Assembly (NCBI GenBank): GCA_021234155.1
Contig: JAJEKV010000030.1
Span: 14,996,003 to 15,060,002 of the forward strand
Direction: 5' to 3'
Length of the DNA stretch: 64,000 nucleotides
Origin: Isoetes taiwanensis
Taxonomy: Eukaryota; Streptophyta; Lycopodiopsida; Isoetales; Isoetaceae
Position numbers and translations under genes: made by a program. This document shows positions 33,938 to 42,499 of this stretch, piece after piece. Each line of letters opens with the position of its first letter. Within the stretch, counting starts at the first letter, position 1. The notes beneath the pieces were generated by a model. That model was not told where the DNA came from. It did no database searches and saw nothing but the letters and a program-made list of their open reading frames with translations.

Positions 33938-34239
33938 CATTTTCTGCGTCATGCCACATAGACAAGATCCGACATGACATATGACACTAACACTTGGCTA
34001 AATGAGAGGACATTGCTATTTGTATGGACCATTCTTGTCCAATTACATGCGCAACTTTCTTCAAAAGTAGGTTTACAAAACAAGGTCATGGTCATCTCTC
34101 AATGAAGGAATCAAGTGTGCTACCTCATATGTCATTGTAAGAGTGGGTTGTTCCATTCCATCTATCATGGCCCCCCACCTTGTTTTGCACACAATGTTTA
34201 CCTGTAAATCAGTAGGCATCCTATTTCTATGATGTTGAG

Positions 34240-34334
<95 letters not shown>

Positions 34335-34556
34335 CATCATCACATCGTGAATACATTCTACATCACTTTATTCCATATATATCACATGGAAGCCAATCCA
34401 CTACCTAGGCGCGATATGCTAGGAGCTGCTTTGCATGTGATTATCAAGTACACATGGCAGGTTTAAGGTCTCTACCACAGGATCGGTTGGTCGTACTTGA
34501 GCCCATGACCTCGCACAATGGATTTTTAAGGTCCCTATTACTAGACCATTGGTCTT
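34240..34556 (-). mobile_element. tRNA-derived SINE-like element with (GA)n tail
   Basis: On the minus strand, starting near 34556, the sequence reads ACCAATGGTCTAGTAATAGG (box-A-like) and about 35 bp later GAGGTCATGGGCTCAAG (degenerate box B). A body of about 200 bp ends GATGAATCGAAGAGAGAG and runs into the long (GA)n/(CT)n microsatellite at 34243-34327. The order of tRNA-like head, body and simple-sequence tail parallels the SINE at 14860-15092. The boxes are degenerate, so this is less secure than that copy. Confidence 0.5.
34243..34327. repeat. (CT)n microsatellite, about 42 units
   Basis: Perfect dinucleotide run on the plus strand, adjoining the 3' side of the SINE-like element read on the minus strand. 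Confidence 0.95.
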
Positions 34557-34559
34557 GAA

Positions 34560-35240
34560 CCCTCGTGTTATCATCTCCCATGGCCAATTTGGTCTCCGCG
34601 GATGCTACCTCTATACATGGCTATTTGCAGGGAGCATTTACTTTTAGTATATATCTTTAAATTGCTAAAAAGTGCCCCTACTACGAAAATGGAACTTATT
34701 TATTAAGATATTTCACAAGCTGTTCTCTATTGTCATGTTACACAACCTCAACTTTATTGACCATTTGACTACAATCAATAATTGCTAAGGCTTGCTATCC
34801 TAGATACTTCAAAAAAAGGCACGAAGATAATAAAGTATTAACTCCTTTGAACACATTCATTATGACATGACAATTTGGATCAAATTGTGTTACCATGATT
34901 CTATGAGGACATAAGTCATCACGTATTTGGTGTTTTAGAACTAGGCAAAAATTCTGTAATTACTTTCCCGTGTCATGAAATACAATGTTCATAAAGAGTC
35001 TTCACGATTCATATTCTTCCTTTTCTTTTCTTTTTTAAGGACATCAAACTTCATTCAATATCCCAGAAAGTACATGTATAATTGCAGAGGCAAGAATAAA
35101 ATCTCAGCAGACAAAGATAATCCATTGAGTGAAGCAAGGCGCCTATGCAAGAGATGATATACCCAACAATTCCTCAAAAATCAAGCATCTAACAACCAAA
35201 TAGTGAAACCCTGCAAAAAGAAAGAACTATTTTTCAATGA
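34560..35240. other. AT-rich spacer, nothing recognised
   Basis: Only short frames without recognisable motifs. The stretch ends at the poly(T) that marks the 3' end of the next LINE. Confidence 0.45.
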
Positions 35241-35828
35241 ATGTAAATATCGGGGGTTTTTTTTTTTTTGGAAGGATCAAATTAATTAATATTAATACAG
35301 AGTAAGTACAAGAAGAGCGATACTGGGATACTCCTGCCCAAGCAACCACACTCGAGCGAGGACTCGAACTGTACGTAGATCTAACTACGACTCAGGAAAC
35401 AAACCTGCCATTGCTGTCTACAATGAGGAGGGTCCTTTCCCAGACAGCTGCCTTGAACTGCTCTTTCCGAGGGGACGCCAGGTAGGAAAGGTATAATTTG
35501 TACTTCAACTGAGGGATCAAAGCACCCGGTTGCACCTCCTCATTCCTGAACACCTTGATACGTCGCCGCTTCCATATGAGTCACAGCAACCAAGCCTTGC
35601 ATAAATGGAAGGCTAGACTCTGAACCTGGGACCATCCACGAGGATACACCCCCAAAAGAACCTCTTGACTATGGAGAGAGGTGTGAAAGAGACGCTGGAC
35701 CTACTGCCATGCGGGCTGGACCTCTGTGCAGAGAAACATACAGTATTCCAAGGTCTCAATACAGGCACCACATGGAATTGCATCTCGATTTTGTGGATGA
35801 AGCCAGTGTCGAGGTTCTGGCTCTCCAA
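35241..35828 (-). mobile_element. L1-like LINE 3' fragment with zf-RVT finger and poly(A)
   Basis: On the minus strand one frame from about 35800 to the stop at 35392-35394 has only two internal stops. It reads CGACIETLEYCMFLC (zf-RVT finger), VLLGVYPRGWSQVQSLAFHL, CKAWLL, LIWKRRRIKVFRNEEV and LLIVDSNGRFVS before the stop. A 3' UTR of about 120 bp leads to a 13-base T run on the plus strand (35257-35269), i.e. a poly(A) tail. It belongs to the same broad family as the pieces at 15480-16100 and 42540-45330, and is strongly 5'-truncated as is usual for L1. It has inserted into the minus-strand gene fragment described next. Confidence 0.75.
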
Positions 35829-35829
35829 A

Positions 35830-37021
35830 TATCATGGTTCCTTTGCTTCTTTGTGGCTACCATTGTCTGTTTCAAGTTGTTGAGTAGCACCCCCGCTGCC
35901 TTGCACTCCTTTGGATTTGGCAAAATTTCAAGTTCTGATATTTTCATTTCATGGTAATGAACCACCCCCTTCATCACATCGGCCTTGATTTCGGGTGAAT
36001 GCTTCTTGGTAAGCTTGTTGAAGTAATCAACTATAAGCTTGCTATTTCTTGCCTGCGTCTCATGCTCAGATCTTCCTGTTCAATCGCTGCTTTTCTCATC
36101 TTATTCCGTAATCTTCCATCTCTCTTTCTCTGTGCATCCAATTTCTTGTAAATGGCAGAGAAAACTAGATCTTCACGCAATATCTCCCATGTTTCAGTGA
36201 GATCCAACAAATCTGGAACCATTAGGGTTTATTTGAGATTAAAAAAGGGCCTTCAAAACATGCCAACTAAGCCAAATGAAGATAAATGAACTACCAATCA
36301 GAAATCAGAGCCTGACGGGTCCATTCAGCAAAACTGTTATAACTAACTCACTGGATCACATATTCTAGCATAACTATTGATAGAAAAGTCCAAATGAGCT
36401 CTCGTTTAGTGCAATAGATAGATCTCGTTAAGATCTTTCCAATCTTAGATGCTTTGCACATATTTTAATCACTTATAATTGTCAAAACTCCAAAAAATAT
36501 GGTTTTTACCATTTTTTACTATCCTACGGGGCTAAAAGATATGCAAACCACCCAAGGTTGGAAAGATCTCAATGAGATCTATCTATTACACCAAACAAGA
36601 ACTCATTTGGACTTTTCTATCAACACTTATGCTAGAAAATGTGATCCAGTGAGTTAGTTATAACTGTTTTGCTGACTGGATTACCAGTTCTGTTTTCTGA
36701 TTGGTAGTTCATATAGCTTAGTCAGCAGTTCTTAGAAGGCCCTTTTATGATCTCAAAAAATCCCTAATGAGTGTATTGGAATTTATCAGGCTGAAAATCC
36801 AATGCTAAACGTGTGATTGCCTCCAGGCCGGTATTAGGGAGCACCATAAATTTCTTGGTAGAGGGAGAATAAGTGAATTCGAGGGAGAATTTGCGCGGGC
36901 CATGAGCTCGAAGTAGTTCTGGGCTCGAATTTGCAACATACAACCACTCGCGCGAAAATCTAGCCAAAATCCCGCAATCATTTCCTAACGGTTCGTTGCT
37001 GAGGTGGACATGTGAGTACAC
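35830..37021 (-). pseudogene. Unidentified gene fragment broken by a foldback element and a LINE
   Basis: Three minus-strand open pieces look like one former protein. 37021-36775 includes GPRKFSLEFTYSPSTKKFMV and GLEAITRLALDFQPDKFQYT. After the 548-bp foldback, 36222-36034 reads MVPDLLDLTETWEILREDLV, FSAIYKKLDAQRKRD and RNKMRKAAIEQEDLSMRRR. After a frame change, 36030-35840 reads NSKLIVDYFNKLTKKHSPEI and VHYHEMKISELEILPNPKEC. The middle is basic and helical, coiled-coil-like. I do not recognise the family. It could be a host gene with a large repeat-derived intron, or an element ORF. The LINE at 35241-35828 follows at its 3' side. Confidence 0.4.
36221..36768. mobile_element. Foldback/MITE-like element, long inverted repeat
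   Basis: Left arm 36221-36467 and right arm 36532-36768 are near-perfect reverse complements around a spacer of about 64 bp. Shared blocks include GAACTACCAATCAGAAA, GTTATAACTAACTCACTGGA, TTGATAGAAAAGTCCAAATG and AATAGATAGATCTC. The arms start ATTAGGG and end CCCTAAT. A transcript would fold into a hairpin of about 240 bp. No open frame is present. No target duplication could be fixed at the ends (flanks ACC and GAG), so the superfamily is unassigned. A MIRNA-like or inverted-duplication origin is the alternative. Confidence 0.8.
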
Positions 37022-37140
37022 GAAGGGCGTGGAAAAGATGACGGGCGGTTACACCCATCAGCACCCAAATTAAGCAAAAGCAGGGGTGCTTTAAGCGGGC
37101 TAAAACCCTGCTATAAGCATACGTCTGGACGCATGCTTTT

Positions 37141-37440
37141 GATACCCACCAGCATACTTTTGCCCACTCGCGAGTCGAGAAAGTCCTCATGTCTTTTCCT
37201 CTACAACTCAGATGGTACTTTCTCCACTAGTGAGTCGAGAAAGTCCTCTGGTCTAGTCCTCTGCAACAGAGATGGGGCTGTCTCGATTCACGAGTCGAGA
37301 AAGTCCTCTGATCTAGTGCTATGGCAACCCAGAAGGGATTTTCTCGACTCGCGAGACGAGAAAGTCTCCAGGTCTAGTCCTATGCAACCCAGAGGCCACT
37401 TTCTCGATTCGCGAGTCGAGAAAATCCTTTGCTAGTCATA
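37141..37440 (+). repeat. 60-bp minisatellite, five units, each with a CTCGA...TCGAG palindrome
   Basis: The word GAGTCGAGAAAGTCC (or a variant) starts at 37172, 37232, 37292, 37353 and 37413, a 60-61 bp period. Each unit carries TCTCGA(C/T)TC(A/G)CGAG(T/A)CGAGA, a near-perfect palindrome centred on CGCG, followed by CTCTGGTCTAGTCCT and CAACCCAGA. A plus-strand frame runs through all units and codes a 20-residue repeat (ESRKSSGLVLCN-type), but this follows from a period divisible by three and is not taken as a gene. Confidence 0.92.
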
Positions 37441-37829
37441 TGCCCTCTGGTCTAGTCTCTATAATCGAGGGTCCTCATAGCATCAGTCGACTAACTTAAA
37501 CCTTATGTCTGCAACCCCTATCCTGACCAAATAATACATGCAAATCAGCAATAAAAGATATTGGGATGTCTGCAAACAGCCAAGGAGAAACAAGGAGCCT
37601 TTAGAAAAATGGAAGATTTCGAGAGGCTGCACAGGTTTATACCTGCAGAGGGCCATTAAGATGATGAAGCCGATGATGAAGATGGGAAGAAAAGAAAACT
37701 TATAAGAAAGGCCACGGAATTGCTATCAGATCAGTACGACCTGACCTGATACTGTTCAATCAAAAAATCTGGCAAAAGTGGACTGAGATCTGGGCGTTGT
37801 GGAAGAGGGGTATGCTGAAAGAGTAACGG

Positions 37830-38990
37830 GAAATTGCCACAAAAACCAGACCCTAAACCTTTTGACAAGAAGTTCATGAAGAGGATACATGGCTTCATAG
37901 ACAAGGGTCCGCTAGATTTACAAAGCAAATTACTGGATGGTACAATACTTCTAAGGAAAATAAGAAATTCAAAAATGCAAGATGCAAAGGATTATGCCAT
38001 GGTGCTAAAGAGGACGCGTGCGTTAATGGAATGACAGAATTCTGCAACGTTGCCTGCAATGAGAACCAGAATTTTGAGTACTTCAAGGAAAAGGCCAAAC
38101 TTGAGGATGAAGATATGAAGGAGTTAAAACGATTGTGCCAACCATACATCAACACCAAGCTGTAGCGAAACGAAATTATAACCATTTCCAGAGCATGCTC
38201 AAGCACTTCTAAAACACAAGCTGGGTTTCGGCATTATGCCTTTCAAAGCAAACTCTATCTCTCCAACGTACTTGATGACATTGGGTCACAAGGGTTTTGG
38301 TGGACTAGAACTAGCCCCCAGGCCTGCCTCATTGTTTGTTATGAACATGATTGAAGACCCAACCTTGTTCTATGAGAAGGCTGATCTGGATTAGTGGTAC
38401 AAGACTTGTTTAGATACAATGGACCTGGATACTTTTAGTTTTCTTGTCTTCTGCATGCTTGGCACTAAGACAACGACAGTTTTGCAATGGGTAACAGATA
38501 TTAACTTCCAGAAAAGGATCTTGTATTCCATATATGAGATACAACGTTAGTGCAGAGTCGGTCTTTCAAAGACATCAAGTTTTGCAGACGTTATATACGT
38601 TTTATAGTCTCGCCATAATATATTGATTTTGATAAGGAGTGGTCAAGTGAACTCCTATATGTGGATAAGTTCATGGCCTCGAACGAGAATATAGATCCCT
38701 GGAAGGGTGGAAAGTTCATGGAGGATGTGCCATCATTTGACAAGGTGAACACAGATGGCAGCACAGGTCCTATCCACAAGATACCAATATGCCCCAGGGT
38801 TATCAAGTACTTTGTTACGAGTTTGGTCGAAGATGAACAGATTGTATGCGAGTGGTACATGAACGGGTTGTTCTCCCAAGGGGCTATGTGATATGGAATG
38901 AAGCCAATATCGGTAGATGGTGACAAAGTCCTTCTTGACCCTATAAAGTTGTACTTGGATGTCATAACTACTTTGTAAATAAAAAGAATA
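37830..38990 (+). pseudogene. Decayed coding region of unknown family
   Basis: Several plus-strand open stretches in different frames follow one another: KPDPKPFDKKFMKRIHGFID and DAKDYAMVLKRTRALME (37834-38034); FCNVACNENQNFEYFKEKAK (38040-38165); GFGIMPFKANSISPTYLMTL, GHKGFGGLELAPRPASLF and DTMDLDTFSFLVFCMLG (38222-38560); then WKGGKFMEDVPSFDKVNTDG and VIKYFVTSLVEDEQIVCEWY (38661-38891), running on to KPISVDGDKVLLDPIKLYLD. About 350 codons survive with at least four stops or frameshifts. I recognise no family. The flanking palindromic repeats (37141-37440 and 39148-39172) suggest a mobile element, but that is inference. Confidence 0.5.
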
Positions 38991-39147
38991 AATCAATAAA
39001 CGAGGAGGAAAAAACAGAGAGGAGTTGGTCAACAGCCAAGATAACCAAGTGGATCCCTTGACAGGCATGGAAGACGAGGCAGTCGAACAAGTGCTGGCAA
39101 GAATAAGAGAGAGGTGACCTCACTTACTATAATTTTGTTGAATGCCC

Positions 39148-39172
39148 TAGTTCTCGACCCACGAGTCGAGAA
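39148..39172. repeat. Isolated copy of the CTCGA/TCGAG palindrome
   Basis: TTCTCGACCCACGAGTCGAGAA repeats the palindromic core of the 60-bp minisatellite about 1.7 kb away, on the other side of the decayed coding region. Confidence 0.7.
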
Positions 39173-39224
39173 CCTTACTAACATTGCTAACCGTCATCGT
39201 TCATTATTTCAGGAAATTCGCCCA

Positions 39225-39500
39225 AATGGCTCACCCAGTTTCATCATCCTCGTTGTCACTGTCTGGGTCGTCTGACCATGTTTCGGTATCTCCATGACAA
39301 ATTCAAGAACATGAAGGTAAAAAAAGTCAGAAACATCAATCCGACAAGAACCATGAAGCAATACGCAAAATCAGGATGCAGACTCCGAGACAAATTGGGA
39401 AGTGGAATCCAGAAAAAATCCCGATCTAGTGTCAGAGTCAGGTTCACCATCAAAAATAAAGGGTGCAGCATTATTCCAACTCTAGATCCGGAAGTGAATT
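39225..39500 (+). pseudogene. Short decayed Ser-rich and basic coding fragment
   Basis: After an ATG near 39227 a frame reads MAHPVSSSSLSLSGSSDHV, then a stop, then a charged Gln/Lys-rich stretch (QEHEGKKSQKHQSDKNHEA). A second frame (39278-39505) is rich in Lys and Arg. It may be the start of a further ORF of the element around 37.8-39 kb; no family is recognised. Confidence 0.3.
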
Positions 39501-39502
39501 AT

Positions 39503-40290
39503 TGACATTGAATTATTTCGATAGAGGTTCGAGCTCCCGTATTTCATATTCTAAATCCTTAAGCGAAGTCGTATATAGGCTCGACATTCCATCAAAATCT
39601 TAGGCCAACTTGTTTTTTATATTTCAAAATCATAGGTGCCCCCAATCGCTAATGACCATAAGCGAAACGAGAGGTGCCTAGAGGCTCCAACATACTGTCT
39701 GAGTCGTAGGATTGATGGATCCGACGACTCTGGTAGTCCAGGATGCATCTCATTCTTCTTGCAACTAAAGCTAGCTCACAATTAACCTTGGAGCTTATTC
39801 AAAATCTGCATTGTTAAAAAATATATTGCTCAATTTAATGGGTACAAAAACTCTGGCACAATTGAATGGGTTCTAAAAAATATGTATATATATATTTATA
39901 AGATAAAAAAAAAATTACATTAGCTCATTGGTTATATTGGTCAAAGTAGTTTTATTAGGACATTAAATTATTTTGGTAAAGGTTCGAGGCCCCGTATTTC
40001 ATATTCGAAAACCTTAAGCGAAGCTGTATAGAGGCTCGATATTCCATCAGAACCTTAGATGAACTCATAGGTGCCCCCAATCATAAATAACTATAAGCAA
40101 AACGAGAGGTGCCCAGGACTCCAGCATAATGTCTGGGCCGTAGGATCGACGGATCCAACGACTCTGGTAGTCTAGGATGCACCTCGTTTTTCTTGCAACT
40201 AAAGCTAGCCCACAATTGACCTTGGAGCTTACCCAAGTCTGCATTGTTAAAAAATATATTGCTCAATTTAATGGGAACAAAATTTGCATG
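39503..40290 (+). repeat. Duplicated SINE-like unit (39503-39870 and 39917-40290)
   Basis: The copies share GTATTTCATATTC, TAGGTGCCCCCAATC, GACTCTGGTAGTC, TTCTTGCAACTAAAGCTAGC and GCATTGTTAAAAAATATATT. Each has a box-B-like GGTTCGAG(C/G)(T/C)CC (39526 and 39981). The second copy also has a box-A-like TTAGCTCATTGG at 39920, about 60 bp upstream. This fits a tRNA-derived SINE whose second copy is fuller. Copies are diverged by perhaps 10-15 percent by eye. No clear tail was seen. Confidence 0.6.
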
Positions 40291-40299
40291 TTGCTCAAG

Positions 40300-41110
40300 G
40301 ATGTTGTGTATGGTTAGTATTATGGAATTAGGGGAAAGGGAACGTTTTTATTAGGGAGTGTCTTATTAAATATGTTTTTGTCATGATGAGATTCATTATG
40401 ATACATCAAAGCCCTCCTTTTATTGGGTTGCCCTTCTTTTTTGTAGTTTCGGCAAAAGCGATAGAGAAGCAACTTCAAGAACTCTTGGTTTTTGCTAGCG
40501 GGCCAATTTGGCCAGAATCTAGGTTTTTTCTCTTGAGCAAGTCAATTTGGCCAGAGTCTAGATTTTTGCTCTTGAGGAGGTCGATTTGGCCAAAGTTCTT
40601 TGCTTTTGCTTTTGATTTTTGCTTTTGCTCAAATAGATATGAGTTGAAATAAATCACATAATGTGGGCCCAACATCCTTCTAAACAAGTAGAGAGAGGTC
40701 TTCAATGATGGGGTGCCAATCATTAGGTGAAGTGGGTTTTTCAATTTAAAGATTGGACTAGTGAACCACAATTCTAGAACAGGTCTTGGTAATTTTCAAA
40801 CACAAGATATTTCAATAAAAGTATTATTTATTGATGTTGATAGAAAATCTACTTTTTGGAGGAATACATAAAATCATAGGAACTCAACACTTTCTATACG
40901 TATACGTAACTTAGGTGCAAAGAAAAAACAACAATTAATTGTTTCTGTTGTATTGATAGGAAAGAACTCAAGGGCCAATGAAAAAAGAACAACCTAAGAT
41001 GATTAACATTATGCTTATCAACCTTGAACACCTATGTTTCAATTCAATTCAATGCTTATGGAATGCAAGAAAGAAACTATTAGACCTTTTAGAACTGAGA
41101 CTTAGTTGGT
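40300..41110. other. AT-rich spacer with a short Phe/Leu-type repeat
   Basis: Between 40495 and 40610 the phrase TTTGGCCAGA(A/G)TCTAG(A/G)TTTTT recurs about three times with a period near 40 bp, producing a repetitive open frame. No gene was recognised. Confidence 0.45.
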
Positions 41111-41114
41111 TGGT

Positions 41115-41200
41115 TCACGTTCGAGCCATTGACCTATAGATAGGTAGGTAGATAGACAGGCAGACGAATATTTTGTAACGTCCACAGAAATTGATTGGCC
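41115..41200 (-). mobile_element. SINE/LINE 3' end with TATC-like tail, decayed
   Basis: On the minus strand the sequence reads GGACGTTACAAAATATTC, then a run of CTGT/CTAT/CTAC tetranucleotides to about 41135. The GACGTTAaAATA plus (TATC)n arrangement is the same as the end of the SINE at 15050-15092. Only the 3' end and tail are recognisable. Confidence 0.5.
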
Positions 41201-42090
41201 ATGGGATCCAAACAACAGAAGGGCATGAAAGCCTAAAATTGCAAAAATATAAAGTAGATGGAAATAAAGATAATGCTAATGATAATATCCTAGGGGATGC
41301 ACTCCCTTCAAAAAGGACATGTCACCAGATTGCATAGCGTGGTAAAAAAAACCCTATATACGCCATTTTTTTCATAAAAAATTCCTAGCATGCATTTTTT
41401 GAATTGTGTTATACATATACCCCTCTCGGTTTTCTATGTCAATTCTTCATTAAAAACCCCTCATATACAAACTTATACAATATTATTTTCATATAGCCAT
41501 ATATTTGTAATATGTAATGATTGTTTTAGTCATATACGCTTACCAAAAGATTGAGTTTGAAAAGTGAGTTGAAGTAATGACTAGGGTTAGTAGTTACTGT
41601 GATTTCTTATTCTATGCGATGATGCATTGATATAGAAATGGGTATTGGAATTTGAGATAAATGGTGTATGATAGTTGAAGTTGACGATTGCCTAGGCATG
41701 ATAGGTCAATTAATAGTTAGTCTAACGTGGCGCTAAATAATCTGTTGCTTGAGCTTAGGAAATTTTGTTTGGGAATCCAAATGTAGATAAGTAGAATAGA
41801 ATAGAATAGAATAGGCACGCTTAAAGAAAAGCTCAATATAAACTTATATTCCTAGGATGGGTCCTATGATACAACCAAATGATGAAGTGGCGTTCTCATT
41901 GAGCTTTGTAAAATCATTGAATACAAATTGATTCCCCTATTACGTTATTCTATTACTGCATTACTTTCACATATGTAATAGGTATTGTACCTTCCAGTTG
42001 TGGCCTAGGTAACGCAAGGATGGATATGTGTGGTGTAGTCTTTGCCTTGAATGAATACAGATTATTAAATTATTTTTACTTAAATCTGTT
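41200..42090. other. AT-rich spacer with a (TAGAA)n tail-like run
   Basis: A short (GAATA)n run at 41792-41812 (TAGAATAGAATAGAATAG) resembles, on the minus strand, the (TTCTA)n tail of the LINE at 19490-20912; no element body could be traced beside it. No gene was seen. Confidence 0.45.
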
Positions 42091-42104
42091 AGTAATCCTA
42101 GTAA

Positions 42105-42485
42105 GGATGTGTCGAAGAAGAAGTAGAAAATGGAAGCAAAAAAAAGAATGAGAAAAGGGAAAGAGAAAAAAAAAGATCCAAGAGGAAAAGGATGGGGAAA
42201 AGAGGAAAAAGGGTAAAAAAAAAAATGGAAGAGAAAAATGTGTTGAAAAGGGAACATGAAAAGGGAAAATAAAAAAGAAATGAAGGGGGAAAGGGAGAAA
42301 GAAAGGGAAAAGAGCACGCCGAAAAGGGGAAGAGGGAAAGCATGGAGAAAGAAGGGAAAGAGAAAAGAAAAAGTCCATCAGAAGAAAGTGAAAAAGGATG
42401 TAAAAAAAAAAGGAAAAAAGGGAAAGAAGAAAAGGGAACGTGTAAGAAAAATGAGAAAAAAAAAAGAAAAAGGAAAATGGGAAGT
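42105..42485 (+). repeat. Polypurine tract of about 380 bp
   Basis: Almost all bases on the plus strand are A or G (GAAAAGGGAAAGAGAAAAAA and variants), with few pyrimidines. Long frames through it (Lys/Glu/Arg on one strand, Phe/Ser/Pro on the other) are compositional. It adjoins the 5' side of the LINE that starts near 42500. Confidence 0.9.
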
Positions 42486-42499
42486 GTGTAGGGTGCTAA

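Noticed and set aside
35613-35828. Minus-strand 71-aa frame over the LINE fragment
   Set aside because: The zf-RVT signature lies in a different minus-strand frame, so this one is a shadow.
37133-37435. 100-aa frame over the 60-bp minisatellite; also considered as a CRISPR array
   Set aside because: The frame follows from the repeat period being divisible by three. The units are contiguous with no unique spacers, and the genome is eukaryotic, so it is not CRISPR.
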